From assembly GCA_016125495.1 (NCBI GenBank), contig WGLQ01000012.1:70925-134924 (forward strand): a stretch of DNA of 64,000 nt. Direction: 5' to 3'. A program made the translations under genes and the position numbers. Positions within the stretch are counted from its first letter, which is position 1; every line of letters starts with the position of its first letter. Source of the DNA: Hyphomicrobiales bacterium (GTDB lineage: Bacteria; Pseudomonadota; Alphaproteobacteria; Rhizobiales; RI-29). The notes beneath the pieces were generated by a model. It worked only from the letters and a program-made list of their open reading frames with translations, did no database searches and was not told the origin of the DNA. Shown here piece by piece: positions 19,014 through 28,419 of this stretch.

Positions 19014-19698
19014 AGTGGCGCGGAGGCGGTGCCGCACCCGGCACGCGCTCGGCGAGGATGCGCCGCATGGAGGGGCGCGACTTGAGCCTCGCATACCAGT
19101 CCTGCATGGGGGCATGCGCCGCCCAGTCGATTTCGTTGAGGTAGTCCGCCACCGAGACGTGCGCGGCCGCCGCGAGATCGGCAAAGCTCAGCGCATCGCC
19201 CGCGAGCCACTGCCGGTCGCCCAGCAGGAAATCGATGTAACCGAGACTGTAGCCGAGGTTCTGGCGGACGGCCCGCATGGTTTCGACGTCCGGCGCCTCC
19301 CCGAACCCGGAACGGAACCGCTTGTAGAGCTTTTCCTCGAGCAGGTGGCGCGTCGCCTCGTCGTTCGTCTTGCGGTGGAACCAGTCGACCAGTTGCCGGC
19401 ATTCGGCCCGCTCGATGCCCGAGCCCGGAAACAGCGGCACCGGACCACCGTCGACCGGGTGACGCGGCAGCGTATCGCCGAGGTATTCCGAGATCGCATA
19501 GGCGCCGACGAGGATCGTTCCCTGGCCCTGGTCCAAGCGCAGCACCGGGAGATTGCCAGCCGGGTTGATGGCGAGGAACGCGGGACGCCATTCCCAGGGC
19601 CGCTCCTCGATGAGGTCGACTGCGATCTGCAACTCGTCGAGCGCCAGCCGGATCGAGCGCGAGAACGGGCACAATCGGTAATGGTGCAACTCGTGCAT
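18994..19698 (-). CDS. Glutathione S-transferase-fold protein, probable FzlA
   Basis: A 234-residue protein with an N-terminal thioredoxin fold (MHELHHYRLCPFSRSIR and FLAINPAGNLPVL) and a helical GST C-domain (about 90-215). The ending DWYARLKSRPSMR...RVPG...HYGDPDF matches what I recall of FzlA. FzlA is the alphaproteobacterial GST homologue that binds FtsZ and controls constriction. The adjacency to queG also fits. FzlA does not rely on GST activity in Caulobacter; whether this protein does is unknown. The ATG at 19698 is chosen because upstream codons fall outside the fold. A plain stress GST is the alternative. Confidence 0.75.
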   Translation of the reverse strand: MHELHHYRLCPFSRSIRLALDELQIAVDLIEERPWEWRPAFLAINPAGNLPVLRLDQGQGTILVGAYAISEYLGDTLPRHPVDGGPVPLFPGSGIERAECRQLVDWFHRKTNDEATRHLLEEKLYKRFRSGFGEAPDVETMRAVRQNLGYSLGYIDFLLGDRQWLAGDALSFADLAAAAHVSVADYLNEIDWAAHAPMQDWYARLKSRPSMRRILAERVPGAAPPPRHYGDPDF

Positions 19699-19909
19699 CT
19701 CGGGGCCCGGAGCGCTTCGCCAACGACGTGGCCGATTGACCACTTCGATTGTGGCACGATTCGGATATAGATCGCCGTCCGCGCGGCCGTTCCGATCCGT
19801 CACAATGCCATGATATCGCGTCTGCCGTCGGCGCTTGCGGTCCGATCGAACCGTGCCCTACGCCAGCCGGGCGTCCGTTGCAGCCAAAGTGACCAGGAAT
19901 CCAGCCCCC

Positions 19910-20734
19910 ATGTCCCTCGAGCAAATCATCATCATCGCGCTCATCCAGGGCATTACCGAGTTCCTGCCGATTTCTTCCTCCGGCCATTTGCTTCTACTGC
20001 CGGCGCTGACGGGGTGGGGCGATCAGGGGCTCGTCACCGATGTCATGGTTCACGTTGGCTCGCTCTTTGCCGTTATCGTCTATTTCTGGCGCGACATACT
20101 GAAGTTGCTGGCCGGAGGGCTCGACCTCCTGCGCCTGCGCATGACGCCCTATGGCGCCATCGCGCTCTACATCCTGGTCGCCACGGTTCCGGCGGTCGCT
20201 TTCGGCCTTTATCTCAAGGACGCCGGCTATGCCGACTTCTTTCGTTCCGGGAGCGTCGCCATCCAGATCGTTGGCTGGAATGCCATCATCTGGGGGGTGC
20301 TCATGTACCTCGCCGACCGCTTCGGCCCGCAATTGCGCGTCATGGAGGATATGCGGATCGCCCCGGCTCTCCTCATCGGCCTGGCCCAGGCGATGGCCCT
20401 CATTCCCGGCACCAGCCGCTCCGGAGCGACCATGACGGCTGCCCGCGCGCTCGGCTTCACCCGCGCCGAGGCGGCCCGCTTTTCCTTCCTGCTGGGAATC
20501 CCCGCGATTGCCGGTGCAGGGCTCTTTACCGGCATCGAGGCCATGGAGGTTGGGGCTGGCATCCCGGCCGATGCGATCCTCGCCGGTGTCTTGACGTTCT
20601 TTTCGGCGCTGGCGGCGATCGCCTTCCTGATGGCGCTCGTCAAGCGTATCAGCTTCCTGCCGTTCGTGCTCTACCGCATCGCCCTCGGCGTGCTGCTGTT
20701 GTCGCTCGCCTATGGGGGTTGGCTCACCGCCTGA
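19910..20734 (+). CDS. uppP: Undecaprenyl-diphosphatase (BacA/UppP)
   Basis: An integral membrane phosphatase that recycles the undecaprenyl carrier of peptidoglycan and LPS synthesis and can confer bacitracin resistance. In 274 residues it has the (E/Q)-rich opening QGITEFLPISSSGHL and the second conserved PGTSRSGATMTA motif, with about eight hydrophobic segments. The ATG at 19910 is preceded by AGGA and places the first motif at the usual distance from the N-terminus. It converges with the NDUFA9-like gene, 30 bases away, a common neighbour in rhizobia. Confidence 0.95.
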   Translation: MSLEQIIIIALIQGITEFLPISSSGHLLLLPALTGWGDQGLVTDVMVHVGSLFAVIVYFWRDILKLLAGGLDLLRLRMTPYGAIALYILVATVPAVAFGLYLKDAGYADFFRSGSVAIQIVGWNAIIWGVLMYLADRFGPQLRVMEDMRIAPALLIGLAQAMALIPGTSRSGATMTAARALGFTRAEAARFSFLLGIPAIAGAGLFTGIEAMEVGAGIPADAILAGVLTFFSALAAIAFLMALVKRISFLPFVLYRIALGVLLLSLAYGGWLTA

Positions 20735-20764
20735 AGTCGCACGTGGCCGGACGTCCCGACCGGC

Positions 20765-21730
20765 TCAGGCGCGGTAGCGCGCGAACTGCCCCTTGGGATG
20801 GAAGCGCTCGAGATACTCCGGAACCACGGTCTCGATGGCCATAGGCTTGTCGATGCCGAGCCCAGCGAGTGTGCGCCCTTGTGCGAGCGCGTCCGCGCTG
20901 ACGACGTTGTCGACGGCGAGCAGGCGGACCTGATCCCTGGTGATCGGCGGATTCGGCAGCAGCGACAGCGCCGCCGCTTTCAGCCGCGCGAGCCAGAACG
21001 GCACGTTCATCAGCATGCGCTCGCGCCCCGAGTAGGCGAGCACCCGTTCCATGAGCTGGCGAAAGCTGAGGATCTCCGGCCCGCCGATCTCGTAGATCGC
21101 GCCCGCCTCTGCCCGACCACCGATGGCGCGGGCAACGGCCAGGGCGAGATCAACGACGTAGACCGGCTGGAAGCGCGTCTTGCCGCCCCCGATCAGCGGC
21201 AGCATCGGCGCCAGCCGCGCCATCGCCGCGAACCGGTTGAAGAAATCGTCCTCCGGCCCGAACACGATCGAGGGCCGCAAGATGATGGCGCTCGGCACGA
21301 GATCGAGCACCGCTCGCTCGGCCTCCGCCTTGCTGCGTGCGTAGTCGGAGGGGGACGCCGGGTCCGCGCCGATCGCCGAGATGTGAACGAGCCGCTCGAT
21401 GCCACGATCACGTGTGGCGCTCGCCACGGCGCGGGCTCCCTCGACGTGCACGCTTTGGAAGCTCTGGTCGCCCCGTTCGTTCAGGATGGCGACGAGATTG
21501 ACGACGGCTCTCGCCCCGGCGACGGCGCGCGCGACACTCTCGGGAAAGCGCACATTGGCTTGGACGGCGTGGATCTGGCCGGGTGTGCCCATGGGTTGGA
21601 GATGGCCAGCGAGGTCCGGTCGGCGCACGGCGACGCGAACCCGGTAGCCCCCCCTCGCCAACGCCCGCACCACATGCCGCCCGACGAACCCCGAGCCGCC
21701 GAAAACCGTGACCAGATCACCTTGCTGCAT
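20765..21730 (-). CDS. NDUFA9-like NAD(P)-binding atypical SDR
   Basis: A 321-residue protein with the Rossmann loop VFGGSGFVGRHVVRAL at the N-terminus, NVRFPESV, and VNLVAILNERG. The SAIGADPASPSDYARSKAEAE segment contains the Tyr-x3-Lys pair, and LRPSIVFGPEDDFFNRF follows. These features match bacterial homologues of the complex I accessory subunit NDUFA9. It may bind NAD(P)H and could work in ubiquinone or complex I metabolism; that is inference from the family name. The ATG at 21730 begins MQQGDLVTVFGGSG. Confidence 0.85.
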   Translation of the reverse strand: MQQGDLVTVFGGSGFVGRHVVRALARGGYRVRVAVRRPDLAGHLQPMGTPGQIHAVQANVRFPESVARAVAGARAVVNLVAILNERGDQSFQSVHVEGARAVASATRDRGIERLVHISAIGADPASPSDYARSKAEAERAVLDLVPSAIILRPSIVFGPEDDFFNRFAAMARLAPMLPLIGGGKTRFQPVYVVDLALAVARAIGGRAEAGAIYEIGGPEILSFRQLMERVLAYSGRERMLMNVPFWLARLKAAALSLLPNPPITRDQVRLLAVDNVVSADALAQGRTLAGLGIDKPMAIETVVPEYLERFHPKGQFARYRA

Positions 21731-21896
21731 TCGACCTTGCCCACCCTGGCTGCGTCCGGCGCACCGCCCGCGGCGCCTCGCCTTCGAGATATACATCCGG
21801 GCCGGCAAAGTGAAGCATCACCGCCCGACGCTATCGGCTCGGGTGCATACCGCGGGCGAGCCCGCCCGTATTCGCACGCCCCGCCACGATCCAGAA

Positions 21897-21925
21897 TTGA
21901 CTTTCGCTCGGCTCCCGACTAACCC
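21897..21925 (+). promoter_or_regulatory. Promoter of tRNA-Leu
   Basis: TTGACT and TAACCC are separated by 17 bases. The tRNA starts 11 bases after the -10 box, as expected for a tRNA promoter. The -10 box is a partial match. Confidence 0.45.
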
Positions 21926-21935
21926 AGCCGCTCGT

Positions 21936-22022
<87 letters not shown>

Positions 22023-22154
22023 AGTGTCGGCGTGGAACCGGCTGGTGCCGGCCGATGCCGCGTCGGCCCGCTGCAATTGGGGGTTCCGCCCTCCTGTGAT
22101 GGGCGGCTGGCGTACACCGCACCCCGCGATGGACCTTCCAGAAGGCGAGGCGCG

Positions 22155-22766
22155 ATGACGGCCCGGGTTTACAAGCACGACCTTCCCGAGCACGTGACCT
22201 TTGCGGGTGCCGTCGCCATCGACACCGAGACGATGGGCCTCGTCCCGGCGCGGGACCGCCTCTGCCTGGTCCAGCTTTCGGGCGGCGATGGGCGGGCCAT
22301 CGCGGTGCAGATCGCCCGCGGTCAGAGCGAGGCGCCGAGGCTCGCGGCTCTGCTGGCCGATCCCTCCATCACCAAGATCTTCCATTTCGCCCGCTTCGAC
22401 ATGGCGATCCTCTATCGCACGTTCGGTGTCATGCCGGCCCCGGTCTATTGCACCAAGATTGCTTCGCGCCTCGCGCGCACCTACACCGATCGCCACGGCC
22501 TCAAGGATCTCGCTCGCGAGCTGCTCGATGTCGACATGTCGAAGGTCCAGCAGAGTTCGGACTGGGGGCGCGACGACCTCAGCGACGAACAGCGCGCCTA
22601 TGCGGCAACCGACGTGCTCCATCTGCACGCCCTTCGTGAACGGCTCGACGCGATGCTCGAGCGCGAGCAGCGCGCGGCGCTCGCCGAGGCGTGCTTCGGT
22701 TTCCTCGCGACCCGCGTCGAACTCGACCTCGCTGGCTGGCCGGGTGAGGATATTTTCGCCCACTGA
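22155..22766 (+). CDS. nrnC: NanoRNase C / ribonuclease D-type 3'-5' exonuclease
   Basis: A 203-residue DEDDy exonuclease. The four motifs are visible: AIDTETMGL (Asp and Glu), FHFARFDMAIL (Asp), and YAATDVLHLHAL (Tyr and Asp). It lacks the HRDC domains of full RNase D and matches the short alphaproteobacterial NrnC. NrnC degrades dinucleotides and replaces Orn in organisms that lack it. It lies 132 bases after tRNA-Leu on the same strand. The NrnC name is inferred from length and lineage; 'short RNase D' is the conservative call. Confidence 0.85.
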   Translation: MTARVYKHDLPEHVTFAGAVAIDTETMGLVPARDRLCLVQLSGGDGRAIAVQIARGQSEAPRLAALLADPSITKIFHFARFDMAILYRTFGVMPAPVYCTKIASRLARTYTDRHGLKDLARELLDVDMSKVQQSSDWGRDDLSDEQRAYAATDVLHLHALRERLDAMLEREQRAALAEACFGFLATRVELDLAGWPGEDIFAH

Positions 22767-22879
22767 TTTGGTAGTGGGCGGCCCCCGGAGTGGCTTTCGC
22801 GGTTGCCGGGCGCGATCCAAATTCGGACCAAGTGCCCGGGCATAGAAGTCCGGTCGATTCCTTTTCGGGCTGCTCGGTG

Positions 22880-23635
22880 ATGACCATTTCGGCGACAATG
22901 GAGCGACGCTGGCCGGGGCGTCGCCCGTTCAGCGGTCGCGGCGATGGGCCTTTGCCGCCCGCGCCCGATAGGCTTACCGTGGCGCTGGCTGCAGCGCACC
23001 GTCATTCGCGCCTCGTCCACGTGCTGCGCCGTGCCCTGCCCGGCGTCGCCGTGCTCGCCTTCCTCAGTTACTTCGCATTCGCGAGCCTGGGCTTCACCAG
23101 CGGCAACCTCACGGCACGAATAGCCGGCGTGCAGCTCAGTAGCGACCGTCTGACGATGATCAATCCGCAACTCGAGGGCGTCACGGACGAAGGGGGCAGC
23201 TACACCGTGCGCGCCGAGCGCGCCATCCAGAACCTCGCCGTGCCCGACGTCATCGAACTCGAGCGGATCGATGCGCGGATGACCGAGGCGGACGGCGGCT
23301 GGATGACGCTGCAGGCGACGGCCGGCACCTTCAATACCAAGAAGGAGCGCCTCGACATGCGCGACGGGATCACGATCGGCAACGACGAGGGCATGCGCGG
23401 CACGATGGAACGGGCCGAAGTGCTGATGCGCTTCGAAATGGTCAGGACCGACCGGCCCGTGCACTTCGAAATGTTGAACGGGGACGTAGCCGCTCAGAGA
23501 ATGACGATTCGGGGAAAAGACCGTACGATCAGTTTTCTCGGACGCGTCAAGGTGAACATCCGCAAGCGTCCGGAGGCGAGCCCGACCGGCGCCGCGCCCG
23601 CGGCGGCCGCTGTGGTGTCGACGAACGGAGGCTGA
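22880..23635 (+). CDS. lptC: LPS export system protein LptC
   Basis: An inner-membrane-anchored periplasmic component of the Lpt bridge that carries lipopolysaccharide to the outer membrane. The 251-residue protein has one transmembrane segment (about 55-75: ALPGVAVLAFLSYFAFASLG). A beta-jellyroll domain follows, with YTVRAERAIQ, GTFNTKKERLDMRDGI and ISFLGRVKVNIRKRP. The tail is Ala-rich. Two ATGs, at 22880 and 22898, could be the start. lptA follows after two bases, so they are translationally coupled. Confidence 0.85.
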   Translation: MTISATMERRWPGRRPFSGRGDGPLPPAPDRLTVALAAAHRHSRLVHVLRRALPGVAVLAFLSYFAFASLGFTSGNLTARIAGVQLSSDRLTMINPQLEGVTDEGGSYTVRAERAIQNLAVPDVIELERIDARMTEADGGWMTLQATAGTFNTKKERLDMRDGITIGNDEGMRGTMERAEVLMRFEMVRTDRPVHFEMLNGDVAAQRMTIRGKDRTISFLGRVKVNIRKRPEASPTGAAPAAAAVVSTNGG

Positions 23636-23637
23636 GA

Positions 23638-24306
23638 ATGTTCTTTGAGCCGAGCGCCAGGAACGCCGGTCCGCATTGCTGCGACAGGGCGCGCAGGAAC
23701 CGTGGCAGGTCATTCGGAGCGGAGCGGGGGCGGCTGCCGGCTGTCTTGGCCCTTGCCGCCGCTCTCGTACTGGCTGTCGCCCCGGCCGCTGCCCAGCAGC
23801 TCGCCAACAGTTTCGGCGGGTTCGCCGCAGACCAGAACGCGCCGATCGCCATCGAGGCGAACCGGCTCGACGTGAACGACGCCGCCAAGACCGCCGTCTT
23901 CACGGGCAACGTGCTGGCCAAGCAGGGTGAATTCTCGATCCGCTCGAGCACGCTCACGGTGTACTATTCGGACCAGCCGAGCCCAGGCGCCGGTCAGGTC
24001 GCCACCGCCGGTCCGGCCGCCGGCACGAACGTCACCCGCATCGTGGCCAGTGGCAAGGTTCTCGTCTCGAACGGGCCGGACAACACGGCCACGGGTGACG
24101 AGGCCGATTTCGACGTCGCCGCCCAGAAGATCGTGATCTCCGGCGACGTGGTTCTCAGCCAGGCGACCAACGTCCTGCGTGGCAAATCACTCGAGATCGA
24201 CCTCGTCAGTGGCCTCAGCCAGCTCAAGGGTGGTCGGATCAGCGGCCTCTTTACGCGAACCAGCAAGCCGGCCGGTCAAACCAGCGGGGCGACGGGTGGG
24301 CAATAG
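23638..24306 (+). CDS. lptA: LPS transport periplasmic protein LptA (OstA-like)
   Basis: A 222-residue exported protein of the OstA/LptA family that links LptC to the outer-membrane translocon. The signal segment [19 protein letters not shown] ends near residue 54, after an unusually long charged N-terminal stretch. The mature domain shows [39 protein letters not shown], and [20 protein letters not shown], all typical OstA repeats. A later in-frame start would give a more normal signal peptide, but the ATG at 23638 directly follows the lptC stop with a GGAGG-like site. Confidence 0.88.
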   Translation: MFFEPSARNAGPHCCDRARRNRGRSFGAERGRLPAVLALAAALVLAVAPAAAQQLANSFGGFAADQNAPIAIEANRLDVNDAAKTAVFTGNVLAKQGEFSIRSSTLTVYYSDQPSPGAGQVATAGPAAGTNVTRIVASGKVLVSNGPDNTATGDEADFDVAAQKIVISGDVVLSQATNVLRGKSLEIDLVSGLSQLKGGRISGLFTRTSKPAGQTSGATGGQ

Positions 24307-24514
24307 CGGTTCGGGTCAGTCCTGGTCGGGGCGCTTCAAGGGATTAGGCCGCGTCCTTTCGGCGGCCGGCCGCGAGCGGGAGGGGCGTCGGAACGCGCCA
24401 GACGCGCCCGCGACCGGCTCCTCGAACGCGTACGCTCCGCCCCGGCTCGATGGCAGCGTGCGCGCGCACGCTCCGGCGCCCGTCCGCCCGCCGCAGCTGG
24501 CGCGCGGCGGCGCC

Positions 24515-25303
24515 ATGGTGCAGGCTCCTCAGGCCCGCCGCGAGGCAACGGCCGCCAACCAAATGACCCGACCGGTCGCGGGCGAGGGTTGGCTGACCGT
24601 GCAGGACGTCAAGAAGGCCTATAAGCGCCGCCAGGTCGTGCAAGGCGTCAGCATCGACGTCGGGCGCGGCGAGTCGGTAGGGCTGCTCGGCCCCAATGGC
24701 GCGGGCAAGACGACTGTCTTCTACATGCCCACCGGCCTCGTTTCCCCGGACGAGGGAAGCGTGCTGATCGACGGTCAGGACATCACCCGCTACCCGATGT
24801 ACCGTCGCGCCCGCCTCGGCATCGGCTATCTGCCGCAGGAAGCCTCCATCTTCCGGGGGCTCACCGTCGAAGAGAACATCATGGCGGTGCTCGAGATCGC
24901 CGAGCCGGATCGCCGCCGCCGCGCCGAGCGGCTCGAACAACTGCTCGCCGAATTCAAGATCGAAGCCCGCCGAAAGAGCCCGTCGATCGCCCTGTCCGGC
25001 GGCGAGCGCAGGCGTTGCGAGATCGCCCGCGCCCTCGCGTCCAATCCGTCCTTCATGCTTCTGGACGAACCATTCGCCGGCATCGACCCGATCGCCATCG
25101 GCGACATCCGCTCTCTCGTGCGCCAATTGACCGGGCGCGGCATCGGCGTTCTGATAACCGACCACAACGTTCGTGAGACGCTCGAACTCATCGACCGCGC
25201 CTACATCATCCACGAGGGTCGCGTGCTGGCCGCCGGCACCCCCGATGAAATCGTGAGTAATCCCGATGTCCGTCGGGTCTATCTCGGCGACATGTTCGAT
25301 TAA
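24515..25303 (+). CDS. lptB: LPS export ABC transporter ATP-binding protein LptB
   Basis: The ATPase that powers LPS extraction with LptFG. The Walker [11 protein letters not shown]-loop YLPQEAS, signature LSGGERRR, Walker [14 protein letters not shown] and H-loop [10 protein letters not shown] are all intact. The ending RRVYLGDMF is typical of LptB. The ATG at 24515 gives 262 residues, including about 25 extra before the ABC fold. The frame stays open upstream, and a GTG at 24296 overlapping the lptA stop would add 73 Arg/Pro/Ala-rich residues. Some rhizobial LptB proteins have such extensions, so the true start is open. A Pro in FYMPTGLV replaces the usual Ile. Confidence 0.93.
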   Translation: MVQAPQARREATAANQMTRPVAGEGWLTVQDVKKAYKRRQVVQGVSIDVGRGESVGLLGPNGAGKTTVFYMPTGLVSPDEGSVLIDGQDITRYPMYRRARLGIGYLPQEASIFRGLTVEENIMAVLEIAEPDRRRRAERLEQLLAEFKIEARRKSPSIALSGGERRRCEIARALASNPSFMLLDEPFAGIDPIAIGDIRSLVRQLTGRGIGVLITDHNVRETLELIDRAYIIHEGRVLAAGTPDEIVSNPDVRRVYLGDMFD

Positions 25304-25364
25304 GGCTCGCGAAAGCCTACTCCTGTATGCCTCATCGGCGTGGGGACGGTGAAGGTACCGAGTA

Positions 25365-26906
25365 ATGTCGCTTTCCGCCAAACTCGAGCTGCGCCAGAGC
25401 CAAACGCTGGTGATGACGCCGCAACTGCAGCAGGCGATAAAGCTGTTGCAGCTATCGAACCTCGAGCTGGCGGCCTTCGTCGAGGCCGAACTCGAGCGCA
25501 ATCCGATCCTCGAGCGCGTCGAGGGCGATGGCGATCGCTTCGAGGCCCCGGCCGCCGAGCCGGCGCGGGAGGTCGAGTCCGCTACGTCCTTGCCCGGCGA
25601 GGTGGCTTCGACCGACGAGTGGGCCAGCAACGCCCCTGGAGAGGCCGTCCAGGCCCTCGACGCGGACTATGCCAGCATCGATCCGGAGGCCTCGTTCGCC
25701 GAACTCGCCGCGCCCGGCCTCTCGAGCTGGGGGACCGGCAAGTCCGGTTCCGGCGGGATGGTTGGCGACGACTACGACCTCGAGGGCTTCGTGTCCGAGG
25801 CGCGAACCCTGGCCGACCACCTCCACGATCAGCTCGCCGCCACGATTCGCGACCCGATCGACAGGCTGATCGGCGAGCATCTGATCGACATGGTGGACGA
25901 GGCCGGCTACTTGCGCGGCGGCCTCTCCGAGGTCGCCGACCAGCTCGGCGTGCCGCTCGCCCGCATCGAGCGGGTTCTCGCCATGATTCAGCGCTTCGAC
26001 CCAGCCGGCGTCGCGGCCCGCAGCGTCGTCGAGTGCCTCACCATCCAGCTTCGCGAGCGCAATCGCTACGATCCACTCATCGCCAGTGTGCTCGACAACC
26101 TGCACCTGCTCGCGTCGCACGATTTCGCCAGTCTGCGCCGGGCCTGCCGGTTGAACCAGGAGGATCTGGCCGACATCATCCAGGAAATCCGTGGCCTCGA
26201 CGCCAAACCCGGCCTGCGGTTCGGCAGCGTCAGTGTCCAACCGGTCGTCCCCGATGTGCTCGTGCGCGCCCGTCAGGACGGTTCATGGCTGGTGGAACTG
26301 AATGGCGAGACACTGCCCAAAGTGCTCGTCAACCAGAGCTATTTCGCGAGCGTGAGCCGGGGTGTGCGAAACGAGGACGATCGTTCCTACCTGACGGGTT
26401 GCCTGCAGACCGCGAGCTGGCTCGTCAAGAGCCTCGACCAGCGGGCACGCACCATTCTCAAGGTGTCCGAGGAGATCGTGCGCCAGCAGGATGCGTTTCT
26501 GACCTACGGCGTCGAACACCTTCGCCCCCTCAATCTGCGCACCATTGCCGACGCGATCCAGATGCACGAATCGACCGTCAGCCGGGTGACCTCGAACAAG
26601 TACATGGCGACCCCCCGGGGCATCTTCGAGTTGAAATACTTCTTCACGTCGGCGATTTCGTCGGCCGGCGACGGCGAGGCGCTCTCCTCGGAATCGGTAC
26701 GCCACCGCATCCGCCAGTTGATCGACGCCGAGACCGCCGAGAACGTTCTTTCCGACGACAAGATCGTCGAACTCCTTCGCGACGGGGGCATCGACATCGC
26801 TCGCCGCACGGTCGCCAAATACCGGGAAGGCATGAGCATTCCATCCTCGGTGCAGCGCCGCCGGATGAAGCGCATCACGGAGCGGACCACGCGCCTCGCC
26901 TCTTGA
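25365..26906 (+). CDS. rpoN: RNA polymerase sigma-54 factor
   Basis: The alternative sigma factor for nitrogen and other enhancer-dependent promoters. The 513-residue protein starts with the Gln/Leu-rich activator-interaction region I (LELRQSQTLVMTPQLQQAIKLLQLSNLEL). An acidic region II (about 50-140) follows, then the core-binding domain. The C-terminus has the helix-turn-helix ESTVSRVTSNKYM and the RpoN box ARRTVAKYRE. It lies 61 bases after lptB and is followed by hpf and ptsN, the classical sigma-54 cluster. Confidence 0.96.
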   Translation: MSLSAKLELRQSQTLVMTPQLQQAIKLLQLSNLELAAFVEAELERNPILERVEGDGDRFEAPAAEPAREVESATSLPGEVASTDEWASNAPGEAVQALDADYASIDPEASFAELAAPGLSSWGTGKSGSGGMVGDDYDLEGFVSEARTLADHLHDQLAATIRDPIDRLIGEHLIDMVDEAGYLRGGLSEVADQLGVPLARIERVLAMIQRFDPAGVAARSVVECLTIQLRERNRYDPLIASVLDNLHLLASHDFASLRRACRLNQEDLADIIQEIRGLDAKPGLRFGSVSVQPVVPDVLVRARQDGSWLVELNGETLPKVLVNQSYFASVSRGVRNEDDRSYLTGCLQTASWLVKSLDQRARTILKVSEEIVRQQDAFLTYGVEHLRPLNLRTIADAIQMHESTVSRVTSNKYMATPRGIFELKYFFTSAISSAGDGEALSSESVRHRIRQLIDAETAENVLSDDKIVELLRDGGIDIARRTVAKYREGMSIPSSVQRRRMKRITERTTRLAS

Positions 26907-27122
26907 GGCCGTCCCGGTGGGCGCGGGTGGCAGGCAAGCCCCGCGCGGCTTGATTTGACAGCCTGCCGTGGGTTGGCTATCGCAGATTTGCGGGGGGTCT
27001 TCGTCGAGCGCGAGCGCTCCTTCGCGTGACGTCGGCGTTCTCCCCCACCGGTTCGTGACAATGTGGAGCGGGGCCGAGAGCCAGCCGAGTAGCTTCCGAC
27101 GATTAGTCAATTGGATCCGAGC

Positions 27123-27698
27123 ATGCCGCTACAGGTTACCGGCACCAACCTCGACGTTGGCGCGGCCCTCAGGGAGTACGCGACCGACCGCGTCGAATCG
27201 GCCATCGCGAAATACGTCGATGGCGCGATTTCGGGTCATGTCCGCGTCGAACGTACGCGGATCGGCTTTGCGACCCGCTGCTCGGTGCAGCTTTCCTGGG
27301 GCCTGATCCTGCAGTCGGAGGGTGAAGCGAGCGATGCTCATGCCAGCGTCGACGAAGCTGTCGAGCGGCTGGACAAGCGGATGCGCCGCCACAAGCGCCG
27401 TCTGGTCGGGCGTCACCATGCTGCCCCAAAGCCTGGACAGGTTGGCTCCCAGCAAGCCGTGGACTACGTGCTCAAGGCCGAGCCGGAAGCGGACAACGAG
27501 CCGGCTGCGGTCGAGGCCGGCCCCGCGATCATCGCCGAGGTGCAGACACTGGTGATCACGCATTCCGTCAGCGACGCCGTGATGGCACTCGAGCTCGGCG
27601 AGGCCCCTTGCCTCGTTTTTCGCAATGCCGCAACGGATCGCCTGAACGTGGTCTACCGCCGGGCCGACGGGAACATCGGTTGGATCGACCCGAAATAG
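27123..27698 (+). CDS. hpf: Ribosome hibernation-promoting factor, long form
   Basis: A 191-residue long-form HPF that dimerises 70S ribosomes into inactive 100S particles. The N-terminal domain (1-100) begins MPLQVTGTNLDVGAALREYA and has KRMRRHKRRL at the end of the fold. A linker follows, then the C-terminal dimerisation domain (about 140-191) with VITHSVSDAVMALEL, PCLVFRNA and LNVVYRRADGNIGWIDP. The ATG at 27123 matches the family start; a TTG four codons upstream is possible. Position between rpoN and ptsN is conserved across alphaproteobacteria. Confidence 0.94.
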   Translation: MPLQVTGTNLDVGAALREYATDRVESAIAKYVDGAISGHVRVERTRIGFATRCSVQLSWGLILQSEGEASDAHASVDEAVERLDKRMRRHKRRLVGRHHAAPKPGQVGSQQAVDYVLKAEPEADNEPAAVEAGPAIIAEVQTLVITHSVSDAVMALELGEAPCLVFRNAATDRLNVVYRRADGNIGWIDPK

Positions 27699-27782
27699 AT
27701 CAAACAGTTGAGACCCTTGATCTTTTTCGCGAACTAGTGGATTTCTGCAGGCTGGCGCCAAATCACAGGACCGGGATGCCTC

Positions 27783-28247
27783 ATGGATCTGGGCGATCTC
27801 ATCAGCCAGGAAGGTGTCATTCCTTCGCTGCGCGTTCAGAGCAAGAAGCAGGCGCTCCTGGAGCTTGCGGCCACGGCCTCGAAGCTGACCGGCCTCGATC
27901 AGCGTGACATTTTCGATACGCTCCTCCAGCGCGAGCGCCTCGGCTCCACGGGAGTGGGCAAGGGCATGGCGATTCCGCACGGCCGATTGGCCGGCCTATC
28001 GGGGATCGTGGTGCTCTTTGCGCGCGTCGAGCACCCGATCGACTTCGAGGCGGTGGATGAGGAACCCGTGGACATCATCTTCCTCATCCTGGCGCCGGAG
28101 TCCGCGGGCGCCGACCATCTCAAGGCGCTGTCGCGGATTTCGCGGGTCATGCGAGACGACTCGCTGATCGACAAGCTGCGCCGCTCGAAATCGAAGGCCG
28201 CCCTCTATTCCGTGCTGACCGAGCCGATGGCCTCGAACGCTGCCTGA
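27783..28247 (+). CDS. ptsN: Nitrogen-regulatory PTS enzyme IIA (EIIA-Ntr)
   Basis: The final phosphoryl acceptor of the nitrogen PTS, which regulates potassium and carbon/nitrogen balance rather than sugar uptake. The 154-residue protein has the phosphorylated His66 in GMAIPHGRL, preceded by GSTGVGKG. It also has PVDIIFLILAPESAGADHLKALSRISR, typical of the family. It is last in the rpoN-hpf-ptsN cluster. Confidence 0.95.
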   Translation: MDLGDLISQEGVIPSLRVQSKKQALLELAATASKLTGLDQRDIFDTLLQRERLGSTGVGKGMAIPHGRLAGLSGIVVLFARVEHPIDFEAVDEEPVDIIFLILAPESAGADHLKALSRISRVMRDDSLIDKLRRSKSKAALYSVLTEPMASNAA

Positions 28248-28302
28248 CGCTCGCCCGGGCACGAACCGTCCGCGAGCCGCCAACCATTCCCCGTTCGCTG
28301 GA

Positions 28303-28333
28303 AACGAAAAAGCACCCGACCGTGGCGGGTGCT
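28303..28333 (-). terminator. Terminator between ptsN and DUF1150 gene
   Basis: An 8-bp stem, AGCACCCG with CGGGTGCT, encloses a seven-base loop. On the minus strand it is followed by TTTTTCGTTT, which makes it a good intrinsic terminator for the Hsp20-DUF1150 unit. It may also stop ptsN transcripts coming from the other side, although the plus-strand T run is weak. Confidence 0.8.
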
Positions 28334-28419
28334 TCCATGTTCGCGTCCATGCGGACAACTGGACTTGAGGCGCGTGGATGCCGGCCGCCGCGCGGCGCCG
28401 GCATCCGCCGTTTGGCCGA

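Noticed and set aside
24344-25630. Long minus-strand open frame (428 codons) over lptB and rpoN
   Set aside because: It is antisense to two certain genes, has no family-like sequence, and reflects the high-GC lack of stops.
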